A DNA stretch of 64,000 nt, taken from Berryella wangjianweii. GTDB lineage: Bacteria; Actinomycetota; Coriobacteriia; Coriobacteriales; Eggerthellaceae. Each line of letters starts with the position of its first letter. The first letter of the stretch is position 1. The position numbers and the translations under genes were made by a program. Of the stretch, positions 15,898 to 24,905 are shown piece by piece. Location of the stretch: NCBI GenBank assembly GCA_013201155.1, contig CP053716.1, positions 310,001 through 374,000 of the forward strand, in the 5' to 3' direction. The notes beneath the pieces were generated by a model. It saw only the letters and a list, made by a program, of their open reading frames with translations, was not told the origin of the DNA and ran no database searches.

Positions 15898-16692
15898 CTA
15901 TGCTTGAGTGATGCGTATTCCCAGGTAAAGACCGGCATCAAGGCCCTTGATGCGGTACACGCTGGAAAGCTCGATGCCCGAGATTCGCCAGTTGTAGGTG
16001 GCGCCGTCCTGCTCAAGGGTGCCTGCCAGGAAGGTGTTCCCGGAGTCGTCGGTGCCCGACTCGGTTGCCGATGCGGGGTCGAGCCCCTGGGCGGAGGCGG
16101 CCGCAGCCAGGGCCGTCTTCAGATCGGGCGACGCGAAGTCGGCGAAGTGGGCCGACAGCGACGTGGCGCCCTCCTTCGACAGGTCAAGCTGCCAGGCCCC
16201 GGTCATAAGGCGCGTGGCCTGCTCGGGCGAAAGGACGCTGAATCCCTTCAGGTACAGGGTGCTGGCGAGGTCAAGGTCGAGGTCGGCGGGGTAGTGGTAC
16301 ACCGACAGGGCGCCCTCCGTTTCGACGGGGCGCTCGATGTACGACAGCCCGGCGTCATCCAGCGCCGCCTTCACCTGGTCGGCGTTCAGGCCCACGAGGC
16401 CCGACAGCGCGGGAAGCGTCTCGGTGGCCGCGGTGCGGCTCATGTTGGCCTGGGTGGCTGCGGCGGCCTTCTCGGCCTGGGCCACCGGGTCCAACGCCAC
16501 CACCTTCATCACGTAGGCGCCCGCCAGCACGGCGACGGCCACCAGGGCGCCGGCCACGGCGAGGTTGGTTCCGCGCAGGCGCGACTCGCGGCGCAGGCAG
16601 GCGCCGTCGAGGTAGGCGATGTTGCCCTGGCGGCGGGTATAGGCGCGGGCGCGGGTCTGCTGGGGTCCCAGCAGCAGGTTTCCCAGATCCAT
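15898..16692 (-). CDS. Single-pass membrane protein of unknown function
   Basis: The 264-residue product has a basic N-terminal segment (MDLGNLLLGPQQTRARAYTR...), one transmembrane helix at about residues 43-65 (TNLAVAGALVAVAVLAGAYV) and a ~195-residue domain probably outside the membrane. The domain shows no motif I recognise. AAGGAG nine bases upstream supports the ATG, and GCTATAAT lies 33 bases before it. It is 74 bp upstream of the TrxB-like gene, so it probably heads a three-gene operon with that gene and the Nudix gene. Confidence 0.7.
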   Translation of the reverse strand: MDLGNLLLGPQQTRARAYTRRQGNIAYLDGACLRRESRLRGTNLAVAGALVAVAVLAGAYVMKVVALDPVAQAEKAAAATQANMSRTAATETLPALSGLVGLNADQVKAALDDAGLSYIERPVETEGALSVYHYPADLDLDLASTLYLKGFSVLSPEQATRLMTGAWQLDLSKEGATSLSAHFADFASPDLKTALAAAASAQGLDPASATESGTDDSGNTFLAGTLEQDGATYNWRISGIELSSVYRIKGLDAGLYLGIRITQA

Positions 16693-16725
16693 ACAGTGAG
16701 CTCCTTGGGGTTCTGTGCTTTGCGC

Positions 16726-16733
16726 ATTATAGC
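16726..16733 (-). promoter_or_regulatory. Extended -10 promoter of the membrane-protein gene
   Basis: On the minus strand TGCTATAAT is an extended -10 element 33 bases upstream of the ATG at 16692. No convincing -35 element is present at 16-18 bp. Confidence 0.55.
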
Positions 16734-16892
16734 ATTGGCGCGTTGCGTCGCCCGGCGGCGCCCGTGCTAGCATGAACCCCGTTTTGAGCCTGCTGAGAAC
16801 GCGGTGGGCCAGTTCGTGCGCTTGTCGCGCGATGCGGGGCGTCGGCGCTCCGACCGTCGGCGGCCGCGCGTATCGCACAACGAGGGAGCAAC

Positions 16893-17768
16893 ATGTTCGA
16901 CCTTTCCATCTTCGCCTCGCCCGACGCGTGGATCACCTTGATCACGCTGACCTTCCTTGAGGTGGTGCTGGGCATCGACAACATCGTGTTCATCACGATC
17001 ACCACCGACCGTCTTCCCGAGTCGAAGCGCTCGCTGGGACGCCATCTGGGCCTGGCGGGGGCCTTCGTCATGCGCGCGGCCTTCCTGTCGGTGGCTGCGT
17101 GGCTGACGCATCTGTCGGCCCCGCTGTTCACGGTGGATCTGGGGCCCTACGCCCATGGGTTCTCGGTGCGCGACCTGATCTTGCTGGCGGGTGGCGCCTA
17201 CCTGGTGTACAAGGGAATCGTCGAGGTCAGGGCGCTGCTGGGGCTGGACGAGCTGCGCGAGCACCATGAGACGGCGGGCACGGGGCGCACCATATCGATG
17301 CCCCAGGCCATCGGCGTGATCATGGTGATGGACCTGGTGTTTTCCATCGACTCGGTGATCACCGCCGTGGGTCTGTCGGATCACCTGATCGTGATGGTTC
17401 TGGCCGTGATGGTGGCGATCATCCTGATGATGGTGTTCATCGATGCGATCTCGAACTTCATCAACCAGCATGTCGAGATGAAGATCTTGGCCCTTACGTT
17501 CATCGTGGCCATCGGCGTGCTGCTGGTGCTGGACGCGCTGGGTCTGCACACCGATATCGAGGTGTTCGACATGCACATCGAGAAGCTGATGGTGTACTTC
17601 GCCATGGCGTTCGCGGTGGTGCTCGAGGTCATTCAGATGCGCTACAAGGCGAATCTGGCTCGTTATCAGGCGGAGCTTACTGCATCCGCCTCGGGGGTCG
17701 GCGCAGGTGCGTCCTGCGCGCCCGAGGCGGCATCCGGCGTTGGGGAGCCCCGAGACGATCGCTCGTAG
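16893..17768 (+). CDS. TerC family integral membrane protein
   Basis: This 291-residue protein has about seven membrane helices and both TerC signatures: FLEVVLGIDNIVFITI near residue 20 and MVMDLVFSIDSVITAVG near residue 150. TerC-family proteins are linked to tellurite resistance and, in several bacteria, to manganese or other metal export in support of secreted enzymes. The last ~30 residues are a low-complexity cytosolic tail. AGGGAG precedes the ATG. It stands alone, with a hairpin terminator about 85 bp downstream. Confidence 0.92.
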   Translation: MFDLSIFASPDAWITLITLTFLEVVLGIDNIVFITITTDRLPESKRSLGRHLGLAGAFVMRAAFLSVAAWLTHLSAPLFTVDLGPYAHGFSVRDLILLAGGAYLVYKGIVEVRALLGLDELREHHETAGTGRTISMPQAIGVIMVMDLVFSIDSVITAVGLSDHLIVMVLAVMVAIILMMVFIDAISNFINQHVEMKILALTFIVAIGVLLVLDALGLHTDIEVFDMHIEKLMVYFAMAFAVVLEVIQMRYKANLARYQAELTASASGVGAGASCAPEAASGVGEPRDDRS

Positions 17769-17850
17769 CCGCAACGCCGGTCAGGCGATTTCGGTGCGGG
17801 CGCGGCGGCGCGGCGCGCCGTGCCAGGGCTCTGGCGTCACGCAGACGGAA

Positions 17851-17875
17851 GCGGGGAGGGGTCGGCCTTCCCCGC
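17851..17875. terminator. Terminator between terC and the lipid kinase gene
   Basis: GCGGGGA and TCCCCGC form a 7-bp GC stem with an 11-nt loop in the 116-bp gap between these convergent genes. There is no clear T-run on either side, so efficiency is uncertain. Confidence 0.45.
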
Positions 17876-17884
17876 CCGTGCGGT

Positions 17885-18829
17885 TCAGGGCCGGGTGCGG
17901 TTTGCGGGCTCGCGCACGGCGGCTTCGGCGAACTGCTCGTATCCGCGCTCGGACAGGATGAACCTTCCGGCGCCTTCGATCACCCGCGCGGTGAAGGGCG
18001 TGGTCAGCCCCGGCACTTCGCCGTCGTACTGAACCTGCAGCGGCGGGTCGGCGCTTACGCGCACGCTGCGCGCGCGGTGAATCTCCAGGCTGTCGGTGCG
18101 ATCGGGGAATGCGCCGTCGCGGTCGAGCAGGCCGGCCAGCGCGGCGGGGATCAGCCCCAGGGCGTTCTGGGCCTTCAGCAGCACCACGTCCAGCGACCCG
18201 TCGCGGGGCAGGTTCTCGTGGGTAACGCCCACGCCGAACGGAATCTTCGAGAAGTTCACCACCAGCACGCCCAGGGCGTTGGCGCTTACCGTGCGGCCGT
18301 CCAGGTCAAGCGTGATGCGCGATACCTGAGGCAGCGGATTCTGCACCGCAGCCTGGAAGTAGGCCCAGGGCCCCAGCAGCTTCTTCGCCGGACGCGCGTC
18401 GTGCATGATGGTGGCGTCGTAGCCCGCCCCCGCCATCAGGCCGAACCCGTAGCGGCGGCCATCAACCGCGATTTCTCCCAGGTCGAAGTCGAGCGTGCGC
18501 CGCGCGCGCACCATGTCAGCCAGGGCGTAGGGCTCGATCGGCGCCATCAGGTTCTCGGCCAGCAGGTTCGCCGTGCCTGCGGGGAAGGGCAGAATGGGGA
18601 TTCCCGTACGCGCCAGGCAGTACGATACCGTGGCCACCGTGCCGTCGCCGCCCGCGGCCACGACCGCGTCGAAGCGCTCGGCATCCGCCAGCAGGTCGCG
18701 CACGTCGATCGAGCCATCGGTGGAGCGCAGGCAGATCTCGGAGGCGTCAGAGGCCACGAAGCGGATGAAGTCGTAGATCGCCCCGTCGGCATAGCCCGAT
18801 CTGAGGTTGTTGATAACGAGCAGTTTCAC
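17885..18829 (-). CDS. Diacylglycerol kinase-family lipid kinase (YegS/BmrU-like)
   Basis: The 314-residue protein has the DAGK catalytic domain: VKLLVINNLRSG at the start, the nucleotide loop VVAAGGDGTVATVSYCLA, ILPFPAGTANLLAENL and LMAGAGYDATIM. The family phosphorylates lipids such as diacylglycerol, undecaprenol or sphingoid bases with ATP. I place the start at the GTG at 18829 because GGGAGGG lies four bases upstream; an upstream ATG at 18868 has no such site. It is divergent from rnd across a 70-bp promoter region. Confidence 0.88.
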   Translation of the reverse strand: MKLLVINNLRSGYADGAIYDFIRFVASDASEICLRSTDGSIDVRDLLADAERFDAVVAAGGDGTVATVSYCLARTGIPILPFPAGTANLLAENLMAPIEPYALADMVRARRTLDFDLGEIAVDGRRYGFGLMAGAGYDATIMHDARPAKKLLGPWAYFQAAVQNPLPQVSRITLDLDGRTVSANALGVLVVNFSKIPFGVGVTHENLPRDGSLDVVLLKAQNALGLIPAALAGLLDRDGAFPDRTDSLEIHRARSVRVSADPPLQVQYDGEVPGLTTPFTARVIEGAGRFILSERGYEQFAEAAVREPANRTRP

Positions 18830-18847
18830 GGCGCCCTCCCGAGCTTT

Positions 18848-18855
18848 GCTATGAT
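18848..18855 (+). promoter_or_regulatory. -10 element of rnd
   Basis: TTGCTATGAT places an extended -10 (GCTATGAT) 44 bases before the rnd start codon. It is identical to the -10 elements before thiM and the HIT gene. Confidence 0.45.
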
Positions 18856-18899
18856 TAGGTCGTTTCATTCATGATAAAGCAAGCCGAGGATTCTGCCGC

Positions 18900-20078
18900 A
18901 TGTACATAGAAACCCAAGGTGAGCTCGAGGCCTTCGTCCAACGTGCGGGGCAGTCGAGCATCCTGGCCATCGATACCGAGTTCCTGCGCGAGAAAACCTA
19001 TTATGCAACTCTTTGCCTAATTCAGGTGGCCACTGACGGCGAGGTGTCGATCATCGACCCGCTTCGCGTGGATGACCTGACGGCCCTGGCGCCGTTGCTG
19101 GGCGATTCGTCGATCACCAAGGTGTTTCATGCGGGGTACCAGGACATCGAGCTGCTGTATCGGTGCGTGGGCACCATGCCCGCCCCGGTGTTCGACACGC
19201 AGGTGGCCGCCACGCTGCTGGGTCATACGCAGCAGGTGGGCTATGCCTCGCTGGTGGGCTCGCTGTGCGGGGTGCGGCTGAAGAAGGCCGACTCGTTCAC
19301 CGACTGGTCGCGCCGGCCCCTTACCGATTCGCAGCTGCACTACGCCTCGGAGGACGTCGTTTACCTTCCCAAGATGTACGAGCTGATGACGCGGCGCCTG
19401 CGCGAGAAGAATCGTCTCGATTGGCTTTCCCCCGAGTTCGAGGCGCTGGTTGACCCTGCGCGCTTCGAGGTGGATCCCGCCGAGCGCTACCTGAAGCTGC
19501 GGCACGTGGGGTCGCTTGGCGCCCCGCAGCTGGTGGTGGCCCGCGAGATGGCCGCATGGCGCGAGCGCGAGGCCCAGCGACGCAACGTGCCGCGCAAGTG
19601 GGTGCTGACCGACGAGCAGGTGGTGGAGGCGTGCAAGCGCGAGCTGGGTCGAATCGACGACCTGTTCATGGTCCGCGGCGTGCGCGAGCGCATCAGCGTG
19701 CCGCAGGCGCGCGATCTGTTGGCGCAGGTGAAAAAGGCGCTTGCGTCGCCGCGCGACACCTGGCCGACGCTTGAGCGGCCCATGCGCGGCGAGCCGAACG
19801 TGGATGTGCAGCTGGACCTGATGATGGCCCTGGTGCGCATGCGCGCCCGCGAGCACGAGATCGCCGTGCCCACGCTGGCCAGCCACGACGAGCTGGTGGC
19901 CGTGGCCCGCGGGTATCGCGAGGGCATCGGCGTGCTCAGCGGCTGGCGCGGCCAGCTGATCGGCGATGAACTGGTTGAGCTGGCCGAGGGTCGTCTTAGC
20001 CTGCGCATCGCCGGACGCAGCGTGGTGGTGGAGCCGGTTGCCGCCGGCCTCCCCGCGCCTGCGCGCCCGGGACGCTAG
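18900..20078 (+). CDS. rnd: Ribonuclease D
   Basis: This 392-residue DEDD-family 3'-5' exoribonuclease trims tRNA and other RNA ends. Exo motif I is ILAIDTEFLRE near residue 22, motif II is FHAGYQDIELL near 80 and motif III is HYASEDVVYLPKMY near 150. An HRDC-like region follows at about 205-290 (LGAPQLVVAREMAAWREREA). A further ~75 residues form the usual C-terminal helical part. The ATG has GAGG ten bases upstream. It is divergent from the lipid kinase gene. Confidence 0.94.
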   Translation: MYIETQGELEAFVQRAGQSSILAIDTEFLREKTYYATLCLIQVATDGEVSIIDPLRVDDLTALAPLLGDSSITKVFHAGYQDIELLYRCVGTMPAPVFDTQVAATLLGHTQQVGYASLVGSLCGVRLKKADSFTDWSRRPLTDSQLHYASEDVVYLPKMYELMTRRLREKNRLDWLSPEFEALVDPARFEVDPAERYLKLRHVGSLGAPQLVVAREMAAWREREAQRRNVPRKWVLTDEQVVEACKRELGRIDDLFMVRGVRERISVPQARDLLAQVKKALASPRDTWPTLERPMRGEPNVDVQLDLMMALVRMRAREHEIAVPTLASHDELVAVARGYREGIGVLSGWRGQLIGDELVELAEGRLSLRIAGRSVVVEPVAAGLPAPARPGR

Positions 20079-20197
20079 CCCGCCGCCTGCGCGGCGCGCT
20101 GCGTTGCGGCGCCGTGCATTCAGCAAAGCGCCGTATCGACGCGTCAACGGAAGCGTGGTGTTCCAACGGCCGGACACCTGCTTCGCAGGGCCTTCGG

Positions 20198-20203
20198 TAT
20201 ACT
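20198..20203 (+). promoter_or_regulatory. -10 element of zinc peptidase gene
   Basis: GGTATACT gives a TATACT -10 hexamer 35 bases before the ATG at 20239. No clear -35 is present. Confidence 0.45.
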
Positions 20204-20238
20204 TGCGGATGAAAGCAAGCATTACGAGAGGAACGCCC

Positions 20239-20904
20239 ATGATTTCGACAAGCTACCTGCTGCTGATTGTGGCCACCCTTGCCATCGGGGGCGCGGCCAG
20301 CTTCTACGTGCGCAACCGCATCAATCACTATCAGAAGGTGCCGGTATCGAACGGCATGACCGGGGCCGAGGCCGCGCGGCAGATGCTCAGCTACTACGGC
20401 ATCACCGACGTGCCGGTGCAGCGCGGCGGCGAGGGCCAGGACTTCTTCGACCCGCGATCGAACTCGGTCACCCTGTCGCCCAGCGTGTACGACGGCCGCT
20501 CGATCACCGCCACGGCCACGGCCTGCCACGAGGTGGGCCATGCCTACCAGTTCGCGCAGGACTACACCCCCATGAAGGTGCGCACGGCCATCGTGCCTGC
20601 GGTGAACCTGGCTTCGAACGCCTGGATCTTCCTGCTGATGCTGGGCATCGTCATGAACCTGGGGGGCTTCGTGGAGCTGGCCATCGTCATGTACGGCGTG
20701 GTGGTGCTGTTCAGCCTGGTCACCCTTCCCGTTGAATTCGATGCATCGCGCCGCGCCATGGCCTACATGGGCCAGGTGTCGCTGCCCGAACCCGAGCGCA
20801 AGGGCTCGTTCGACGTGCTGCGCGCCTGCGCGCTGACCTACGTGGCCGCCGCGCTCACCTCGGTGCTGCAGCTGCTGTGGCTGCTCAGTCAGCGTCAGGA
20901 CTAA
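20239..20904 (+). CDS. Zinc metallopeptidase, YugP family
   Basis: The 221-residue membrane protein has an N-terminal helix (STSYLLLIVATLAIGGAA), a cytosolic or external domain with NSVTLSPSVYDGRSITATAT, the zinc motif ACHEVGHAYQFAQ (HExxH) and two or three C-terminal helices. YugP-like peptidases are membrane zinc proteases of poorly known substrate. I use the ATG at 20239, which has AGAGGAA upstream; an ATG at 20209 is in frame but lacks a site. It is followed closely (3 bp) by xseA. Confidence 0.9.
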   Translation: MISTSYLLLIVATLAIGGAASFYVRNRINHYQKVPVSNGMTGAEAARQMLSYYGITDVPVQRGGEGQDFFDPRSNSVTLSPSVYDGRSITATATACHEVGHAYQFAQDYTPMKVRTAIVPAVNLASNAWIFLLMLGIVMNLGGFVELAIVMYGVVVLFSLVTLPVEFDASRRAMAYMGQVSLPEPERKGSFDVLRACALTYVAAALTSVLQLLWLLSQRQD

Positions 20905-20907
20905 ACG

Positions 20908-22497
20908 GTGCCCTCAGCTGCGTCGAATCCGCCTTTCGAGGGGCGGCCTCAGGCCATTTCGGTATCTGAGGCCGTGGGCCTGGCCGACTCCGCCTTGCGG
21001 TCGTTTCGCGTCACCGTGATCGGCGAGGTGTCGGAGTGCTCGATTCGCCCAGGCTACAAGGCCGCGTACTTCTCGGTGAAGGACGACGGCGCCACCATGC
21101 CCTGCATGATGTGGAACGGACGCTACGAGGCCAGCGGCGTCACGTTGCAGGTGGGCGCCCTGGTGCAGATGACCGGCACCTTCGGAGTATGGCGCAACAA
21201 GGGGCGCATGCAGTTCGAGGTGGCGTCGCTGAGCCTGGCGGGCGAGGGCCAGCTGCGCCAGCGCGTGGCCCAGCTGGCCGAGCGCCTGCGGGCCGAGGGC
21301 CTCATGGATCAGGCGCGCAAGCGGCCCATTCCGACGTACCCCCAGATCATCGGGGTGGTCACCTCGCCGCGGGGCGCTGCCGTCCACGACGTGCTGCGCA
21401 CGCTGAAGCGCCGCTTCCCTGTGGCGCGCATCGTGCTGGGCGGCGTGCCGGTGGAGGGCGAGCACGCGCCCCGCTACCTCATGCAGGGCATGAAGGCCGT
21501 CGTGGACGGCGGGGCCGAAGTGGTGCTGCTGGTACGCGGCGGCGGTTCGTACGAGGACCTGATGCCCTTCAACGACGAGTCCCTCGCCCGCACGGTGTCG
21601 CGCTGTCCGGTGCCGGTGGTGACGGGAATCGGGCACGAGCCCGACACGTCAATCGCCGACCTGGTCGCCGACGCGCGCGCATCCACGCCCACGGCGGCGG
21701 CGGAGGCGGTCAGCCCCGCACGCGACCAGCTTGAGGCCTTGTTCGCCCAGCGTGGGCAAGAGCTGGAACGCCGCGTGTCCACGCAGGTCAGCATGATGCG
21801 CGAGCAGCTTGCGGCGCGGGAGGGGCGCCCGCTGTTCCGCGATCCCCAGCAGCTGTTCGCGGGTGACGCGCTGACGTTGGACTACGCTGCCGACCGCATG
21901 GCGCGTGCGAGCGGTGCGCGCGTAGGGTCGCTGGGCACCGAGCTGACCTCGCTCAACCATCGCCTGCGTGCGCAGGGGCCGCGCATTTCCGGTGAGCGCG
22001 CGGCGTCCCTTGCCCACGCCGGAGGGCGCCTGCGACGGGCCATTCCCCTGAACGTCGAGCGCGATGCGGTTGCGGTGCGGGCGTATGCGGCGCGCCTGCC
22101 CCAGGGCCTGCGCGGCCTGATGGCCGGGCGTGCGGATCGGCTTGACGTTGCCGGTGCGCGCATGGGGCGCGAGTGGCGTCGCCTTCTGGCGGCGCGGGCC
22201 GAGGAGGTGTCGTCGCGGCATGCGCGCCTAAGGGATGCGGGCGCGTCGCGTCTGGACGCATGCGAGCGCCAGATGGGGCTTGCGGCAGCGCGCCTCAACG
22301 CATTGTCGCCTCTGGCGGTGCTGGGACGCGGCTACGCCTTGGCCCGCGATGCGCGGGGCGGCGTGGTGAAATCGACCGATCAGGTGAGCGTTGGGGACGC
22401 CCTTGAGGTGATGGTGTCCGATGGGCGCATCGCCTGCGTGGTTTCCGATGTGATGGACGAGGTGGCCGCCAAGGCGCCTCGGGGGAAAGGAGCGTAG
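20908..22497 (+). CDS. xseA: Exodeoxyribonuclease VII large subunit
   Basis: The 529-residue protein starts at a GTG, with AGGA upstream. An OB-fold domain (FRVTVIGEVSECSIRPGYKA, AAYFSVKDDGATMPCMMW) covers residues ~25-115. The catalytic core follows with PIPTYPQIIGVVTSPRGAAV, LVRGGGSYEDLMPFNDESLA and VVTGIGHEPDTSIADLVADA. A long helical region and the typical C-terminal segment LGRGYALARDARGGVV complete it. With XseB it degrades single-stranded DNA in both directions. It sits immediately upstream of xseB in the usual order. Confidence 0.97.
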   Translation: MPSAASNPPFEGRPQAISVSEAVGLADSALRSFRVTVIGEVSECSIRPGYKAAYFSVKDDGATMPCMMWNGRYEASGVTLQVGALVQMTGTFGVWRNKGRMQFEVASLSLAGEGQLRQRVAQLAERLRAEGLMDQARKRPIPTYPQIIGVVTSPRGAAVHDVLRTLKRRFPVARIVLGGVPVEGEHAPRYLMQGMKAVVDGGAEVVLLVRGGGSYEDLMPFNDESLARTVSRCPVPVVTGIGHEPDTSIADLVADARASTPTAAAEAVSPARDQLEALFAQRGQELERRVSTQVSMMREQLAAREGRPLFRDPQQLFAGDALTLDYAADRMARASGARVGSLGTELTSLNHRLRAQGPRISGERAASLAHAGGRLRRAIPLNVERDAVAVRAYAARLPQGLRGLMAGRADRLDVAGARMGREWRRLLAARAEEVSSRHARLRDAGASRLDACERQMGLAAARLNALSPLAVLGRGYALARDARGGVVKSTDQVSVGDALEVMVSDGRIACVVSDVMDEVAAKAPRGKGA

Positions 22498-22498
22498 C

Positions 22499-22750
22499 AT
22501 GGCAGAGGACCTCAGACCGATCGAGGAGCTGTCGTTTCGCGAGGCCATGGCCGAGCTTGACGGAATCGTGGGACTGCTGGAGAGCAACACGCTTGAGCTG
22601 GAGGACAGCCTGGTGAGCTATGAGCGCGGGGTGGCGCTGCTGCGCGCGCTGAAGGGGCGCCTGGGCGAGGCTCAGCAGCGCGTTGACGTGCTGATGGGCG
22701 AGCTGTCGGGAGAGGTGGGCGACCAGGAGCGCGATACCACGCTGTCGTAG
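22499..22750 (+). CDS. xseB: Exodeoxyribonuclease VII small subunit
   Basis: The 83-residue helical protein matches XseB: LSFREAMAELDGIVGLLESN, TLELEDSLVSYERGVALLRA and LGEAQQRVDVL. Several copies bind one XseA. AAAGGAG lies close upstream of the ATG, and the start is one base after the xseA stop, so the pair is a two-gene operon. Confidence 0.96.
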   Translation: MAEDLRPIEELSFREAMAELDGIVGLLESNTLELEDSLVSYERGVALLRALKGRLGEAQQRVDVLMGELSGEVGDQERDTTLS

Positions 22751-22931
22751 GGCGCGCGGCATGCCTCGTCGAGGGTGCGCGGGGCTCGGCTGGCAAGTCC
22801 GCGCGAGGGCTCTCGCCCGCGCCGTCGCCTGACGCCCTGCGCTTCGCGTTCGGCTCGTGTCCGATGGATTCGGACGGTCGGCCCCCTTCATCGACCGATT
22901 GCCGCGTCGGCGCATGGCCTCCTGCGCTTCG

Positions 22932-22939
22932 CTATGATG
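22932..22939 (+). promoter_or_regulatory. -10 element of HIT gene
   Basis: GCTATGAT, 33 bases upstream of the ATG at 22973, is identical to elements before thiM and rnd. No consensus -35 is visible. Confidence 0.45.
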
Positions 22940-22972
22940 TATCTGTATGCCCGAACGACCAAAGGAGGGGCG

Positions 22973-23323
22973 ATGAGCGCGCAAGACTGCCTGTTCTGCA
23001 AGATCGTGGCAGGGGATATTCCCTGCACTAAGGTGTACGAGGATGAATGGGTGCTGGCCTTCGACGACATCGCGCCCCATATGCCCGTTCACACCCTCGT
23101 GGTTCCCAAGGCCCACTACGACAGCATCGCCGACGACGTTCCGGCTGAGGTGCTGGCCCGCGTGTTCGCCGCAGTACCCGAGGTGGCGCGCATCAAGGGC
23201 GTGAACGCGTCCGGGTTCCGCACGCTGGCCAATACCGGGCAGGATGCCTGCCAGACGGTTGGGCACCTGCATGTGCATGTGCTGGGCGGTGCTCCCATGA
23301 ACAGCGGAAACCCCTCGCTGTAA
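22973..23323 (+). CDS. HIT family nucleotide-binding protein (HinT-like)
   Basis: The 116-residue protein begins CLFCKIVAGDIPCTKVYEDE, has TLVVPKAHYDSIADDV in the middle and ends with the histidine triad QTVGHLHVHVLGG. HinT-type enzymes hydrolyse AMP-lysine and other purine phosphoramidates. AAAGGAGGGG upstream of the ATG is a strong ribosome site, and GCTATGAT lies 33 bases before it. A hairpin terminator follows, so this is a single-gene unit. Confidence 0.95.
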   Translation: MSAQDCLFCKIVAGDIPCTKVYEDEWVLAFDDIAPHMPVHTLVVPKAHYDSIADDVPAEVLARVFAAVPEVARIKGVNASGFRTLANTGQDACQTVGHLHVHVLGGAPMNSGNPSL

Positions 23324-23367
23324 TGCGGTGTGGGAAGGAAGCGAGCGCCGATGCCCTCGCTTCCCTG

Positions 23368-23416
23368 CAGAGGCCTCAGGCACGCGGCTGCGCCTGAAGC
23401 CTCTGTGGTTTCCCGC
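23368..23416 (+). terminator. Terminator after HIT gene
   Basis: CAGAGGC-C-TCAGGC pairs with GCCTGA-A-GCCTCTG (one C/A mismatch in a 14-position stem, ~10-nt loop). The sequence after it, TGGTTTCCCGCTTTT, is moderately T-rich. It lies 45 bp after the stop. Confidence 0.65.
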
Positions 23417-23589
23417 TTTTGCGGCGACCGCATGCGCTCAGGCCTGCGCCGACGGCGCGGCAGTGGTCGGCTCTCCTCGGGTATAAGCAGGCGTCGTGCC
23501 ACTTGCCGAAAACCGGGTTTTTCACAGGCGCGGTTTCGCTCCTCCGTTGTCTAGAATTTAGACTTCGCAGGGTTCGAGAAGGGAACCGC

Positions 23590-24795
23590 ATGAACATCCT
23601 TGTGGTAAACGCGGGGTCGTCGTCGCTCAAGTACCAGCTGATCGACGTCGAGCGGCAGAAGGTGCTGGCGAAGGGCCTGTGCGAGCGGGTGGGAACCGAG
23701 GAGTCGAGCCATAAGCACGGCATCGACGACAACGAGGTGGTCATCTCGCAGCCCATGAAGAACCACGAGGTTGCTCTGGGCATCGTGCTGCAGACCCTTA
23801 CGGAGGGTCCCCATGCGCCCCTCGACGACCTGTCGCAGATCCGTGCGGTGGGGCATCGCGTGGTGCAGGGCGGCAAGTACTTCGCCTCCTCGGCGCTGAT
23901 CGACGATGAGGTCATCGCGCGCATCGACGAGCTGGCCGAGCTGGCTCCGCTGCACAACCGCGCGGCCCTCAGCGGCATCCAGGCGTGCCGCACGCTCATG
24001 CCGGGAACGCCCATGGTGGCGGTGTTCGACACGTCGTTCTTCCACTCGCTGCCCGAGCATGCGCACATGTACCCCATTCCCTACGAGCTGTCGCAGAAGC
24101 ACTCCATACGTCGTTACGGGGCGCACGGCACGTCGCATCGCTACATAGCCGAGCGCGCCGCCGCCGTGATGGACGAGCGCCTGCGCGACCTGAAGCTGAT
24201 CACCTGTCATCTGGGCAACGGCTGCTCGATCACGGCGATCGACCATGGCGCGGCGGTGGATACCTCCATGGGCCTCACGCCGCTTGAGGGCCTGATGATG
24301 GGCACGCGCTGCGGGTCGATCGACCCTGCCATCGTGCTGTACCTGATGACGCATGAGGGCTACACCCCGGCGCAGATGGACGACGTGATGAACCGTCAGT
24401 CGGGCCTTCTGGGGGTTTCGGGCATCAGCAACGACCTGCGCACCATTCGCACTGCGGCCGAGCAGGGCGACGAGCGGGCAATCCTTGCGTACGAGATGTA
24501 CGCGGCCTCGGCCAAGAAGCACATCGGCCAGTACATCGCCGTGATGGGCGGGGTTGACGCGATCGTGCTGGCAGGCGGCGTGGGGGAGAACTGCGACCGC
24601 ATGCGTCGCATGATCTTCGAGGGCATGCAGCCCTTGGGAATCGTGCTGGACGAGGCTCGCAATCGCGAGCGTGGCTACGAGCGCGAGATTTCGACGGACG
24701 AGTCCGCCGTGCGGATCATCATCATTCCCACCGATGAGGAGTACATGATCGCGCAGGATACCTACAATCTGGTGACGGGAGCCGTTGCCGTATAG
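23590..24795 (+). CDS. ackA: Acetate kinase
   Basis: This 401-residue enzyme transfers phosphate from acetyl phosphate to ADP. Signature stretches are NILVVNAGSSSLKYQLI at the N-terminus, VGHRVVQGGKY, FDTSFFHSLPEHAHMYPIPY, RRYGAHGTSHRY, THLGNG-type loop as CHLGNGCSITAI, and AIVLAGGVGENCDRMR. The ATG at 23590 has GAAGGGA upstream; the frame is open further upstream but without domain content. pta lies 3.7 kb away on the opposite strand, not in the usual operon, with a large surface-protein gene between. A TAGAAT -10-like element lies about 35 bp upstream. Confidence 0.97.
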   Translation: MNILVVNAGSSSLKYQLIDVERQKVLAKGLCERVGTEESSHKHGIDDNEVVISQPMKNHEVALGIVLQTLTEGPHAPLDDLSQIRAVGHRVVQGGKYFASSALIDDEVIARIDELAELAPLHNRAALSGIQACRTLMPGTPMVAVFDTSFFHSLPEHAHMYPIPYELSQKHSIRRYGAHGTSHRYIAERAAAVMDERLRDLKLITCHLGNGCSITAIDHGAAVDTSMGLTPLEGLMMGTRCGSIDPAIVLYLMTHEGYTPAQMDDVMNRQSGLLGVSGISNDLRTIRTAAEQGDERAILAYEMYAASAKKHIGQYIAVMGGVDAIVLAGGVGENCDRMRRMIFEGMQPLGIVLDEARNRERGYEREISTDESAVRIIIIPTDEEYMIAQDTYNLVTGAVAV

Positions 24796-24842
24796 CGGCG
24801 GCAGCACGCGAGCGCGTGGCTGTCGTGGGTTTCCGCATAGGG

Positions 24843-24905
24843 CGGGGCTCGGAAGCCCCGAAGCGGGCATGGGCAACTGAAGGCCGGGGTTTCCCCGGCC
24901 TTCAG
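24843..24905 (+). terminator. Double hairpin after ackA
   Basis: The first hairpin is CGGGGCT/AGCCCCG (24843-24860, 4-nt loop). The second is a perfect 13-bp stem, CTGAAGGCCGGGG (24877-24889) with CCCCGGCCTTCAG (24893-24905), and a TTT loop. No T-run follows, so termination may be of the non-canonical actinobacterial type. Confidence 0.6.
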
